A DNA stretch of 64,000 nt, from assembly GCA_015232575.1 (NCBI GenBank), contig JADFZL010000021.1, positions 50,367-114,366 on the forward strand. Reading direction: 5' to 3'. The translations under genes were made by a program, and so were the position numbers. Source of the DNA: Candidatus Rifleibacteriota bacterium. Lineage in GTDB: Bacteria; Muiribacteriota; Ozemobacteria; Ozemobacterales; Ozemobacteraceae. Position 1 is the stretch's first letter. Each line of letters begins with the position of its first letter. Positions 9,167 to 18,494 of this stretch are shown one piece after another. The notes beneath the pieces were generated by a model. The model was not told the origin of the DNA. It saw only the letters and a list, made by a program, of their open reading frames with translations, and did no database searches.

Positions 9167-11110
9167 TTGGTTGGTTCTTCCGATCTGGAAATTGGAGCAG
9201 GAGTTCGCCGCGAACTTTCAGGGCGAAGAGTTGATCTTTCCAGATTAAAATGTCGTGTGGAACATGGTGTCATAGCCTTATCAGGGGAATTGAGCTTTAT
9301 TGGTTTTAAAAAGACTTCTGATGAGATTGCCATTGAGATAAAGCTGCTCGAAAACCGATTAAAGATGATTAATGGTGTTGCGTCAGTTACCATGACCTTC
9401 GATAACTGGGAATTGGGTGTAGCTGGAAAATGGGAACCAAAAGCTACTATCAGCCCTTACGGCGAGACAGATAATCTTCCGATAGATGGAATGCACTGTC
9501 CAACATGCAATGTTACTTTCAAGTTCTGCCCATGTTGCGGAAAGCCTCTTGTCAAAGGTGAGCCTGCGCCTGCTTATTCTTCCGTAAAACCAGCACTGAA
9601 GGTGGTTCCTGTTACCAGAGGTCCCATTATTTCAGGTGCTTCGAAGACAGAGCCTGCCAGAGCGATTCCAGTTCTAACCGGCAAGATTCCGATTCAGCCG
9701 CCGAAAGTTTTTGTACCACCTGTGCCAATCAGACCGGTTCAACCGCCTGTGACAAAGCCTGCGACTGAACCTGCTAAACCTGTTGTACCACAGGCTAAAT
9801 TTCCTGAAAAGCCCCTTCAGCCGGTTAAACCTTTGCCAGAGGCACCGCGGAAGTTTGGTGTTCCTTTGCCAGAGAAACCTCAAGTTTTGACAAAGGTTTC
9901 AAAACCTTCTCCATTAAATGAAACTACTGATTCGGAAAATTTGAATGAAAGAATTGCTTCTTCTGATGAATTAAGTCAATTTGAACTGCCCGTTAAAAAA
10001 GAAGTTCCAAATTTTTCTGACTTGACTGAAAAACCTGAAAAGTCTGAAGTGCCGGAAGGGCCGGAAGTTTCAGAAGTGCCGGAAGTGTCAGAAACTTTTG
10101 AAAAGCCTGAAATCAAAAAAGCGCCTGGATTACGCCAATCACCTGATCTTTTAGATTTTTCAGATCTGGAAGAGCCTTCTGTACCTCAGAAGCCATCAAG
10201 AATTGGTGAACCTCTTGACCTTTCAGATCTTTCGGTTCTTTCAGTTTCTGAACCTGCTGCTAAAACCGTTCAACGTCAGGCAGCAAAGCCTTTAACTGAT
10301 GAAAAGCCTGAAATATCAGATAAGCCAGTACAAATTGAACCCGAAAATGATATTGAAGACATTGAAGCTCTGTTGCCTCCAAAAAAGCCTGTTGAAAAGA
10401 AACAGCCTTCAAGGCTGGCTCCAGTAGAGTTTGATGACTCTCTATTTCCACCACTTAAACCAGATTTATCTCAGCCTGTTGCTCCACCAAAACCTGCTTT
10501 TGATGAAGAACCGGATCTTCCACCATTAAAACCTGGTGTTCAGCCGGTAAAAACGCCGCTCCAGGCATCAGCTTCAGCGAAAGTATCACTTAAATCAGCT
10601 CCAGTAAAACAAGTTGAACCACCGCAGGACGATGACGATGTTCCATTGCCTCCATTGAAACAGGGCGTGACTCAGAAGCCACAACCTCAGAAGGCGCCTC
10701 CCCAGAAGGCAGCGCCTGGGAGCGATAAACAGCCTGATCTCTTTGCTCCATTGTTTTCTTCACCAAATGCTTCGGAGAAAACTCAAACTGCTGCCCAGCC
10801 GGCGCCGAAACAGGCACCGAAACCTCAGCAGTCCAAAGAATCGGTAGATGAACTGGCAACGCTTGATCTGGGAATGCTTGATTTGTTCCAGATTCCCTCA
10901 AATTCTTCTCCTCCAAAGCCGCCAGCGGCGAATAAGGCAGCTAAACCTGCAGCAAAGCCGGCAAAAAAAGACGATCTTCTCAACCTTGAAGAATTGTTAA
11001 AATTTGGCGACGAACCTGCCGGAAAGGCTGATGGCCAATCTTCCAAGACATCCAAAAAAGATGATGGACTGAACCTCGACGACTTCGACCTTTCAAAATT
11101 CAAGTTGTAG
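9167..11110 (+). CDS. Zinc-ribbon protein with BON-like N-terminus and long Pro/Glu-rich disordered tail
   Basis: Function unknown. I chose the TTG at 9167 because GGGAGG lies 6 bases upstream; the frame is open to a GTG at 9110, which lacks such a site. Residues about 15-85 resemble a BON domain (an RVEHGVIALSGEL strand pair followed by a helix and INGVASVTM). Next comes a four-Cys zinc ribbon, CPTCN...CPCCGKPL. About 480 residues of Pro, Lys, Glu and Ser follow, with repeated 'LPPLKPG', 'PEVSEVPE' and 'KPAxPA' phrases, predicted disordered. The C-terminus has two related short acidic motifs, DDLLNLEELLKFG and DDGLNLDDFDLSKF, which look like binding peptides for a partner. There is no signal peptide, so it is probably cytoplasmic. 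Confidence 0.75.
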   Translation: MVGSSDLEIGAGVRRELSGRRVDLSRLKCRVEHGVIALSGELSFIGFKKTSDEIAIEIKLLENRLKMINGVASVTMTFDNWELGVAGKWEPKATISPYGETDNLPIDGMHCPTCNVTFKFCPCCGKPLVKGEPAPAYSSVKPALKVVPVTRGPIISGASKTEPARAIPVLTGKIPIQPPKVFVPPVPIRPVQPPVTKPATEPAKPVVPQAKFPEKPLQPVKPLPEAPRKFGVPLPEKPQVLTKVSKPSPLNETTDSENLNERIASSDELSQFELPVKKEVPNFSDLTEKPEKSEVPEGPEVSEVPEVSETFEKPEIKKAPGLRQSPDLLDFSDLEEPSVPQKPSRIGEPLDLSDLSVLSVSEPAAKTVQRQAAKPLTDEKPEISDKPVQIEPENDIEDIEALLPPKKPVEKKQPSRLAPVEFDDSLFPPLKPDLSQPVAPPKPAFDEEPDLPPLKPGVQPVKTPLQASASAKVSLKSAPVKQVEPPQDDDDVPLPPLKQGVTQKPQPQKAPPQKAAPGSDKQPDLFAPLFSSPNASEKTQTAAQPAPKQAPKPQQSKESVDELATLDLGMLDLFQIPSNSSPPKPPAANKAAKPAAKPAKKDDLLNLEELLKFGDEPAGKADGQSSKTSKKDDGLNLDDFDLSKFKL

Positions 11111-11136
11111 TGAGAAACTCATTCATTAAAGTCGAG

Positions 11137-11175
11137 TTTTATCCACGGAAAACACGGATTATCATGGATTTTAAC
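11137..11175. repeat. ACACGGA-type dispersed repeat, copy 1
   Basis: Reads TTATCCACGGAAAACACGG and continues with TTATCATGGATTTTAA. The same phrase, built on repeated CACGGA, appears at 32296-32328 and 60519-60555, always between genes. Confidence 0.55.
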
Positions 11176-11328
11176 TTAGAAGAATGTTTGGTTATTCTTT
11201 TTAGTTAATATGCTTCCGTTACTTTTTGTATTTTTGCAAATCTCAATTTCAGCTGAAGTTAATACTTGAGAAATGATAGAATCTCGTGTTATTCTATGGA
11301 AAATTCATTTTGTTTCGGAGATGGTCGT

Positions 11329-11787
11329 ATGAGTATCGTTCATCCTGTTTTAATGGCTGTGTTTTTTTTCCTTATTTTCAGGCAGGTTCGCCTTGGACAG
11401 AGCATTAAAGAATTAAAAGTACATTCACCTGATTTTGCCGAAAGCCGTAAGAAAGCAATCGCCGCACACAGAGGTATGATTTATCCGATTTTATTTCTCG
11501 GTTTTGGTGGAATGCTGGGCGGAGCGATTGTCGCCACACAATTTATGGGTGTTACTGTTCCATTTCAACAGACCTACGGACATCCGTTTTTTGGTTTGCT
11601 CGGACTTGCTGCAATTATTGCAATAATAATCCTTGGTTTTAACATCAAAAACGTCAGAAAGCCGAAAATTCAGGAGCGCTTCCTGAATTTTCATACTAAT
11701 ATTGCCTTTGTTCTCGGATTCTTTTGCCTTCTCAGCCTGGCAACCGGAATAATCATTCTTGTGAGCGGTCCATCAGCGATTAATTGA
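11329..11787 (+). CDS. Four-helix membrane protein, DUF4079/cytochrome b561-like
   Basis: The ATG at 11329 (GGAG 9 bases upstream) gives 152 residues starting MSIVHPVLM; the frame is open 21 codons further upstream but without membrane or ribosome-site support. Four hydrophobic helices are visible. His residues fall near helix ends: HP at the start, IAAHRG, YGHPFFG and NFHTN. This spacing recalls b-type heme-binding four-helix proteins and the DUF4079 family, so electron transfer is possible but unproven. The stop codon overlaps the upstream TTG of the aroC frame and lies 5 bases before its ATG, so the two genes are likely cotranscribed. Confidence 0.65.
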   Translation: MSIVHPVLMAVFFFLIFRQVRLGQSIKELKVHSPDFAESRKKAIAAHRGMIYPILFLGFGGMLGGAIVATQFMGVTVPFQQTYGHPFFGLLGLAAIIAIIILGFNIKNVRKPKIQERFLNFHTNIAFVLGFFCLLSLATGIIILVSGPSAIN

Positions 11788-11792
11788 GAAAA

Positions 11793-12929
11793 ATGCTCCG
11801 TTTTTTAACAGCCGGAGAGTCACATGGCCAGGCACTGGTCGGAATTCTTGACGGAATCCCAAAAGGGGTTCCGTTGTGCCAGAAAGATTTCTCCGATCTG
11901 ATGAAAAAGCGCTGGGATGGCTACAGAAGATCACCCAGAAAAAATATTGAGAATGATTCTGTTGAGATATTATCGGGAGTAAGATTCGGAAAGACTCTCG
12001 GTTCACCCATTGGATTGCTGATCAAAAACCTTGATTATCAAAACCATATTGATTCCATGAATAAATGGGAGTTGTCACCCGATTATAAGCCTCTTACAAC
12101 GCCGCTTCCCGGACATGCTGATTATGCCGGCGGCAAAAAATTTAATACAGACGATTTTCGTGATATAAGAGAAAGAGCGTCAGCACGCGAAACTGCGATG
12201 CGTAACGCTCTTTCTGTTCCTGCGAGAAAGCTGCTGTTCGAGTTGGGTGTGCGCTCTGCGGCTTTTGTCAGAAAAATTGGATCAATTTCATCAAATATTT
12301 CTGAAAATTATTCAATTTCAGAAGTTTCTGCGGCACTTGAGCAAGAAGATGCCTCAGCTTTTCTGACACCAGATTTATCCGTTGTTCCGAGCTGGAAGAA
12401 CCTTGTTGATTCGGCAGCAGAAAAAGGTCAGACACTTGGCGGAATGGTGGAAGTCTGTTTCGGAAATCTTCCGCCGGGAATTGGCTCACACACGCAAAGC
12501 GACCTTCGTATTGATTCCCGTCTGGCTGCGATAGTTCTTTCAATTCCAGGAGTTAAGGCAGTCGAGTTTGGCGAAGGAATATTGCAGAGCCAACTCGAAG
12601 GAGCTTCTGCACACGATTCATTCTACTGTGAAGATGGCGAAATTAGCCGTAAAAGCAACATGGCCGGCGGTATTGAGGGCGGAATGACAAATGGAATGCC
12701 GCTGGTGATTAGAGCCTTTATGAAACCGCTTCCTTCAACATGCGGATTAAGTACAGTTGATATCAAAACGATGAAAACTGTCGCAGTGAAACCCGAAAGA
12801 ACAGATGTGATGGCACTTCCAGCTCTGGCAATTACTCTCGAATCAGTAATCTCAATCGAAATCGCCTCTGCCTTGATAGAAAACTTCTCAGGAAACACCC
12901 TCGAAAAAATAAAAGATTTAGTATCTTGA
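11793..12929 (+). CDS. aroC: Chorismate synthase
   Basis: Catalyses the last shikimate step, 5-enolpyruvylshikimate 3-phosphate to chorismate, needing reduced FMN, in the cytoplasm. The 378-residue protein begins MLRFLTAGESHGQ, the standard N-terminus, which favours the ATG at 11793 over the TTG at 11784. The family segments are clear: GHADYAGGKKF, DIRERASARETAMR near residue 130, and GGMTNGMPLVIRAFMKP. It is complete. Its last 84 coding bases (12815-12898) recur as a 94%-identical fragment at 20504-20587, after the efflux operon that starts 12 bp downstream of its stop. Confidence 0.97.
   Translation: MLRFLTAGESHGQALVGILDGIPKGVPLCQKDFSDLMKKRWDGYRRSPRKNIENDSVEILSGVRFGKTLGSPIGLLIKNLDYQNHIDSMNKWELSPDYKPLTTPLPGHADYAGGKKFNTDDFRDIRERASARETAMRNALSVPARKLLFELGVRSAAFVRKIGSISSNISENYSISEVSAALEQEDASAFLTPDLSVVPSWKNLVDSAAEKGQTLGGMVEVCFGNLPPGIGSHTQSDLRIDSRLAAIVLSIPGVKAVEFGEGILQSQLEGASAHDSFYCEDGEISRKSNMAGGIEGGMTNGMPLVIRAFMKPLPSTCGLSTVDIKTMKTVAVKPERTDVMALPALAITLESVISIEIASALIENFSGNTLEKIKDLVS
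12815..12898 (+). repeat. aroC 3'-end direct repeat, left copy
   Basis: This is the part of aroC duplicated at 20504-20587 in the same orientation. The copies differ at 6 of 84 positions or fewer; most differences fall at third codon positions. The two copies bracket the five-gene efflux operon. Confidence 0.9.
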
Positions 12930-12941
12930 AAGAGTAAAATT

Positions 12942-14492
12942 ATGAGATGTTTTTTTAGTAGTACAAATAGACATTTTCTGTTAATGCATATATTTTTATG
13001 GGTGCTGAACTTTTCTGCTTCAGAGACGCATGCTTTTGTCGCAAGTGATTCTTTATTCACTGTTGCATCTTCGTCAGAAATGCTAAAACCATGCGCTGAT
13101 ATCGAAAAAAAAGATGGTTTTTCTTGCCTTTCACTTTTTGCGAATCACCTTGTGAGCAATTCACTCAATATAAAAGCTGCCGACAGAGATATGAAAGCCG
13201 CCTATCTGGAATCCAGGAAAAAATTGCTTCAGTTTAATCCAGAACTTGAATTTTCCGAATTCTCTTCGAATAGCACTAACAGAGATTTTAATCCAGTTTC
13301 CGGACTTGAAGAAGACTATAAAAGTGACAGACGAGGAAATACTTTTGGCTTGAAACAACAGACTCCAATTGGAACTACACGCATCAGTATGGAAAAATCT
13401 GACACTCAATTTACCGGTAGTACAAAACTGTATTTTGAATCATTGTATTTTTCAATTGAGAGTGGTTTGTTAAGACGTGATTCTCGGATAATGGCACTGG
13501 AAAATGGTATGGCTAGAACCTACTATTCAGTCGAAGAAGCAAAAAACGCATCAGTGAAACTCGATACTCTGTACCAAGGGTTCAGTGCTCTATTTGATCG
13601 TATACTTATCAGCCAGAATGCGGCATTCAAAAAAAAGAATCTCGATTTTTACAAAACAATAGTTGATGAAGCCATAGTCAAGTTGGACAATGGCCTTGGC
13701 AGTGAGCTTGATCTGAAGCAGGCAAAAATGAGACTATCGTTGGCAGAAACTGCTTTGCATGAAAGCAATCTTTCATTAAAGGAAGCCGACCGCAATCTGG
13801 GAATAATTCTGTCATCATCCGAATGGGATAAATCAATGGCAAACTTTGATCTTCACGATCTGATTAAGATAATACCTGGTGAATTCGATTTTGAGAAAAC
13901 CTGGTCCGTTGCTATGCAAACAAGACCAGACTTGAGAATAATACATTCTCAACTGAAGCTTCAGCAGCAAAATTTGTCACTTGCTTCTGAAAAATCGAAA
14001 CCGAATATTGTTGCAACAGCCAGAACCGGGCGACAGGGGCGTTCAGGTGATCCAGGTCTTGCATCTTCGAAACCTGACAAGAACTGGGATGTAATGCTCT
14101 CTTGGAACACAGTTGTGGGCCATAGATCTGAAAAGCTCAATCGCAGAATTGAGCGTGAACGCCTTGAGGCTCTTAAAAAGCGATATATTCAGACTGAAGA
14201 AAAGTCCCGTGGTGGATTGAAAAACGCTATTGAAAGACTTGAATTTAACAAACAGAACCTTTGTGCATTAAGGGATGCTGCTTCTCTTTCTGGTGATGTC
14301 CTCGAAGGACAGAAAATCAATTTTCAGCTTGGGAGTATATCGCTGCTTGATATGGCACGCTATCAGTCTGATTACGAAGAAGCTTGTCTTTCTGTTATCA
14401 GAGCTGAAGCTGCTCTTGTAATGTCATGGCTGAGGTATCTCTATGAGACTGGCGAGCTTTGTAACCGTTTCGATTCAGTAAAAAATGATTAA
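12942..14492 (+). CDS. TolC-like outer membrane efflux protein (operon 1)
   Basis: Outer-membrane channel of a tripartite export system. The 516-residue protein has an N-terminal hydrophobic export signal and then two outer-membrane-efflux repeats. Each carries long heptad-rich helices, with the family's turn-like 'LGSELDLKQAKMRLSLAETAL' and 'LGSISLLDMARYQSDYEEA' segments about 230 residues apart. The length and duplicated layout match TolC-type factors, which trimerise to a channel-tunnel. It starts 12 bp after aroC and overlaps the first adaptor gene by 8 bp, so it is the first gene of a tightly packed five-gene operon. The substrate is unknown. Confidence 0.85.
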   Translation: MRCFFSSTNRHFLLMHIFLWVLNFSASETHAFVASDSLFTVASSSEMLKPCADIEKKDGFSCLSLFANHLVSNSLNIKAADRDMKAAYLESRKKLLQFNPELEFSEFSSNSTNRDFNPVSGLEEDYKSDRRGNTFGLKQQTPIGTTRISMEKSDTQFTGSTKLYFESLYFSIESGLLRRDSRIMALENGMARTYYSVEEAKNASVKLDTLYQGFSALFDRILISQNAAFKKKNLDFYKTIVDEAIVKLDNGLGSELDLKQAKMRLSLAETALHESNLSLKEADRNLGIILSSSEWDKSMANFDLHDLIKIIPGEFDFEKTWSVAMQTRPDLRIIHSQLKLQQQNLSLASEKSKPNIVATARTGRQGRSGDPGLASSKPDKNWDVMLSWNTVVGHRSEKLNRRIERERLEALKKRYIQTEEKSRGGLKNAIERLEFNKQNLCALRDAASLSGDVLEGQKINFQLGSISLLDMARYQSDYEEACLSVIRAEAALVMSWLRYLYETGELCNRFDSVKND

Positions 14493-15891
14493 TAATCAGA
14501 AATTTTTTTTTCTCCTATTCCTGCTGATTACTACTTTATATTCGGCTGGTTGCAATGAAAATGTTGCTGCTTCGCTGCAGAATAATATCTGTTACCACTT
14601 TAAGACAACCGAAAAGCGCAGTGTTGTGAAGTTCAGAGGGTATGTCGATTCCGGTAATGCAAAAGAAATTTCTATTAAACCTGAGAATTGGGGTAGAATC
14701 GCCTGGCTTATTGATGAAGGACAACTGGTTGCTTCCGGGCAGCTTGTTGTTAAAATCAGCATGGATGAAAATGAAAAAGCTCTGGAATCGTTCTTGTGGC
14801 AGTTGAAATCGACTAAATACGATCTGGATATTCATAATGTGAAAAGTCCCGGGATCATCCAGGAAAAACAACTGCAGCTTAATAAAAAACAACGCGAACT
14901 TAAAGAGAAACAACAACAGAAATCATGGCTGTTTGCCGGAAAAAAGAGCGATGAAAAATGGCGTGCTGAAACTGATCTTAAAATTGCCGAAATTGAGTCT
15001 GAAGCTGCCAGTCTGAATTTTGAATTGCATAGAAAGGTCCTGGAAAAAGGTTTTGACAGTCCATTTTCGCTTCGAAAGCAGGAAATTGAGAAAAAGGCAA
15101 AAATAGCCGGAGTTGAGTTTGCAAAGCGAAAGCTTGAATCTGTCAATTCACCGCCATTTCCGGAAGAAATTATTAAATCAGATTATAAAATTCAGGTAGC
15201 ATCCGGTGAAGTATGGATGGCCGCAAATCAGCTCGAATCGGCATCAGTTTCAAATTATATTACGCAGAAAGGCTTTCAATACTCTTTTGATGAACAGAAT
15301 TTCAGGTATAATAAAAAAAGCGTACTGCTTAATGAACGGGAGTGTTTTGCACCGGCTGCCGGAATTGTTGTTTATCCAAAGCTTTGGGGAAATAAGAAAA
15401 TTTCGCCTGGACAGGAAGTCTGGGGAGGTTTTGTATTTCTGAAAGTGGTTGCTACAGACAGCTTTATTCTCGATTGTGCAGTTGATGAAAGCGTATCCTC
15501 TTTGATAAAAGTTGGAAAAACTGCAAGAGTTGTTTTTGACACCAGGCAAACTGAAACCTCCAGAGCAACAGTATCCTTCGTCGGAAAGTCTCCCAAAATG
15601 ACTTTTTCAAATAGTAAATCCGATTTAAAGAAATTTCCTGTACAACTTAAAATAGAAAATTCCCAAATTCCATTGCTTATTGGCATGAAAGCTTCTATTG
15701 AAATTGAAGTTGCTTCAGCAACCGGCGTATTTATACCCCGTGATCTGATTGAAACTGTTGATGAAAAATCAATGGTAAAATTTGTTTCAGGTGGAAGCGT
15801 TGCCTCGTTGTCTATTGATACGGAATCATTTGACAGTGATTTTGTACGATGGCTGAATCCGCCGGTGTCTGAGGGAGAATTACGATATTGA
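14485..15891 (+). CDS. HlyD/MacA-type periplasmic adaptor, possible lipoprotein (operon 1)
   Basis: Membrane-fusion subunit linking the inner-membrane permease to the outer-membrane factor. The N-terminus is a hydrophobic signal ending LYSAGC, a slightly non-standard lipobox, so lipidation of Cys23 is possible. A barrel-sandwich half near residues 50-85 is followed by a long charged coiled coil (about 95-230), the second sandwich half (about 285-320, 'CFAPAAGIVVYPKLWG'), and beta-barrel and membrane-proximal segments to residue 468. The gene overlaps its neighbours on both sides. It is one of two adaptor genes in the operon, and the other encodes two adaptor modules. Confidence 0.82.
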   Translation: MINNQKFFFLLFLLITTLYSAGCNENVAASLQNNICYHFKTTEKRSVVKFRGYVDSGNAKEISIKPENWGRIAWLIDEGQLVASGQLVVKISMDENEKALESFLWQLKSTKYDLDIHNVKSPGIIQEKQLQLNKKQRELKEKQQQKSWLFAGKKSDEKWRAETDLKIAEIESEAASLNFELHRKVLEKGFDSPFSLRKQEIEKKAKIAGVEFAKRKLESVNSPPFPEEIIKSDYKIQVASGEVWMAANQLESASVSNYITQKGFQYSFDEQNFRYNKKSVLLNERECFAPAAGIVVYPKLWGNKKISPGQEVWGGFVFLKVVATDSFILDCAVDESVSSLIKVGKTARVVFDTRQTETSRATVSFVGKSPKMTFSNSKSDLKKFPVQLKIENSQIPLLIGMKASIEIEVASATGVFIPRDLIETVDEKSMVKFVSGGSVASLSIDTESFDSDFVRWLNPPVSEGELRY

Positions 15892-18494
15892 ACAGGAATT
15901 ATATAGCGCGTGTTGCAATAGTATTCTTTCTGTTTCTTGTTGCCTTGAGCGATACCTTTCTGATGGCAGATGGATTAGAAAGCAGCAGTTCCAGATTTAA
16001 TAAACCCATGTTTACTGTACATCAGGGTTTGTTGACAGCCAGAAAATCAGTTGATATACCAGCACCGCTACTCTCGCAGGTTCTTACCATTTCTGAAGAT
16101 GGAACGCATGTGAACACAGGTGATGTTATATGTACAATGTCTGAAGGAAACCGCAGAGCAACGCTGAAACTTGCACAAAATGATCTCAACTTGTCTGAAA
16201 TCAAATACAGGAAAGCTTTTGACTTAGAACCCTGTGAGCGAAAAATCGCAGAACTCGGATTAAAAAAAGCAGAACTTGAATTTGAAAAAGCCAGGGAAGA
16301 AGTTTCACGAGCTTTCGAAACCCGGCAATGGCAAAGAATGTTTGAAAATGAAATGGCATGTGATGTTTTCGAACTTGAAGCACGGGTGTATGGACAAAGA
16401 ACAGATGCTCTTAAAAAACTGCAATCGCAGGGGTTCAGTTCAAAAGTTAAGTTGCTTGACGCAGAATGTGAAAAAAAGGTGTCTGCGTTAGAGGCTTCTT
16501 TTACTTCAAAGTTGTTTCCATGGCTTAAGAAATCTTATGATGAATCGGAATACTATGCGGCAGTTCAGAATTTGGAAAATGCTTCAGAAGCTCTTAATTA
16601 TGCAAGAGTAATGCTTGGAATAAGCCTTTTTTCACCAAAAGCATCAATAGCACTATTAAAAGATGGGATATCAAGGGATCAGATGGTTGTTGGTAAGCTT
16701 GAAGCAGAAATTGCATCTCTTACTGTCAGAGCAAATGCGTCTGGGATCATTGAAAGGAAAAACAGTTTCAATGGATCGACCTGGGAAAAGCTTGCACCCG
16801 GTGACCAGATATTTCCGGGTTTTCCTTTTATTTCAATTCTTGATACAGACGGATATTGTGTTACATTTCAGGTTGATCAAAGTCAATCAGAACAGATTGT
16901 ACAGGGGAAAAAAATTCTGTTTCGTCCAGACGCGTCACCGGAATTTATTTTTACCGGTATCACATCTGAATCTAAGCCGCTTGCAGCGGAAGTATTGCCT
17001 TCAGATTTGTATGGTGAACGGGAAGTAGTTGTAAAAGGTGCTCTTGACAAGTCACTCCTCCCTGAAGGATTGATGCCAGGTTTCAGTGGTACCGTTTTTA
17101 TGATGACTGATGCGAAATCTGAAGATTTGCGTGAATTGGTTTTTCCAAATCGAATGAAATTATCAGACATCGTGCGTCGGCCAATGAAGAGAATTCTTAC
17201 AATTTCGGGTGAAGTCTATTCTGCAAGAAGAAGTCTGATAAATTCTCCCTATGAGGGCAAGCTTGAATGGATAATTGAAGATGGCAGGAATGTGGTAAAA
17301 AATGAATCCATTGCTCGCATTGAGACTTATGAAATTCAGAGAAATCTTGACGAAACAACAGAAAAAATAAAAAGTAAAAAAGAGCAGCTTGAGTTGCATA
17401 AACAAAAATGTGAAATTGAAATTGCAAGAGCTTCCAGAAAACTTGAAATTACCAAAGGTGCAATGGAAGTAGCGGAAATTGAACACAGGATTCTTCTTGA
17501 ACGACGTGATGAAGATAAGATTATAACCCTTCGCAAAAGTCAGGAACTGATTGACAGTAAGCTTCAGATGCTTACAGAAACCGCAAAACTGGAATCGGAT
17601 TTACACCAGAAAGGTCTTAAATCTGAGATTGATGTTTTGGCAGCAAAACTTGAAGTATCCAGACAAAAAAGGGAATCAGAAATTAACAGGTATAAGCTTG
17701 AAACTGAAGAGTCTGGAGCGACAAAACGGCAAATTCTGTTGTCAGAAATTTCAAAAAAGTTGCTTCAGATTGATTGGCTTATTTCTATGGAAGAGTGTGA
17801 ACAGACAAAAAAGACGTTGGCATTCGATAAACTTATTCTTGAGTCAGAAATTGAGAAATTGCAACTTCAGGAAATTGCCAGTGAAGAAAAAATTAGAAAG
17901 GCAAATATTCTCTCGCCAAGAGATGGAATTGTTTTATTGCCCGAGGTTTTTCAGCAAACTGGGCAGCTTACCAAGAACAAAATCGGAGATCAGCTCCATC
18001 CATGGATACCTTTCATGCATGTTGCAGACCCTTTGAGTCTTCAGATTAAGCTGAAAATGTCTGAAATGGACGCCAAATTTGTGGAGGTTGGTAAAGAAGT
18101 GAAGATTTCTCTTCAATCGGCACCAGGTAAAACATTTCGAGGATGGATTGAAAAAATAGGTCTTATTGCAACTCTCAATAATAGTGAAAGGCAGGATTCC
18201 GTGGTTGAAGTTTATGTTTCATTGATTAATCCAAATAAAGGTGTAAAAGAAATAGACACGGCATTTAGACCTGGTGCTACATGTGAAGTTGTTATAGAAC
18301 TATATAATATTCCGGTAGCAGATATCGTAAAATATGATTCTGTGATGCCTCATCAGAATGGGCCTCAAATAATGTTTTCAAATGGAAAATATGAACCGGT
18401 TAATATTTTATTTTCTGATGGCATTGATGGTTTTGTGCTTGCTGATTCAGAATCAAAGAGGCTTGGCTTGCCTGTCAGGGAGATAAGCAGATGA
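15888..18494 (+). CDS. Double-length tandem membrane-fusion (adaptor) protein (operon 1)
   Basis: At 868 residues this is twice the usual adaptor length and reads as two complete HlyD-like modules in one chain. After a signal or anchor helix, module 1 (about 45-405) has a sandwich half with 'DGTHVNTGDVI', a coiled coil, the second sandwich half ('LTVRANASGIIERK') and a barrel. Module 2 starts near 434 with the same order: 'SPYEGKLEWIIEDGRNV', a very long coiled coil (about 475-665), 'ANILSPRDGIVLLPE', then the barrel ('AKFVEVGKEVKISLQS'). Translation probably starts at TTG 15888, 7 bases after GAGGGAG and overlapping the previous stop. A fused pair could pre-form the adaptor dimer of a hexameric ring; this is inference. 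Confidence 0.85.
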   Translation: MNRNYIARVAIVFFLFLVALSDTFLMADGLESSSSRFNKPMFTVHQGLLTARKSVDIPAPLLSQVLTISEDGTHVNTGDVICTMSEGNRRATLKLAQNDLNLSEIKYRKAFDLEPCERKIAELGLKKAELEFEKAREEVSRAFETRQWQRMFENEMACDVFELEARVYGQRTDALKKLQSQGFSSKVKLLDAECEKKVSALEASFTSKLFPWLKKSYDESEYYAAVQNLENASEALNYARVMLGISLFSPKASIALLKDGISRDQMVVGKLEAEIASLTVRANASGIIERKNSFNGSTWEKLAPGDQIFPGFPFISILDTDGYCVTFQVDQSQSEQIVQGKKILFRPDASPEFIFTGITSESKPLAAEVLPSDLYGEREVVVKGALDKSLLPEGLMPGFSGTVFMMTDAKSEDLRELVFPNRMKLSDIVRRPMKRILTISGEVYSARRSLINSPYEGKLEWIIEDGRNVVKNESIARIETYEIQRNLDETTEKIKSKKEQLELHKQKCEIEIARASRKLEITKGAMEVAEIEHRILLERRDEDKIITLRKSQELIDSKLQMLTETAKLESDLHQKGLKSEIDVLAAKLEVSRQKRESEINRYKLETEESGATKRQILLSEISKKLLQIDWLISMEECEQTKKTLAFDKLILESEIEKLQLQEIASEEKIRKANILSPRDGIVLLPEVFQQTGQLTKNKIGDQLHPWIPFMHVADPLSLQIKLKMSEMDAKFVEVGKEVKISLQSAPGKTFRGWIEKIGLIATLNNSERQDSVVEVYVSLINPNKGVKEIDTAFRPGATCEVVIELYNIPVADIVKYDSVMPHQNGPQIMFSNGKYEPVNILFSDGIDGFVLADSESKRLGLPVREISR

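Noticed and set aside
10590..11103. Minus-strand open frames opposite the zinc-ribbon protein
   Set aside because: They arise from the Pro/Lys-rich codon pattern of the real gene.
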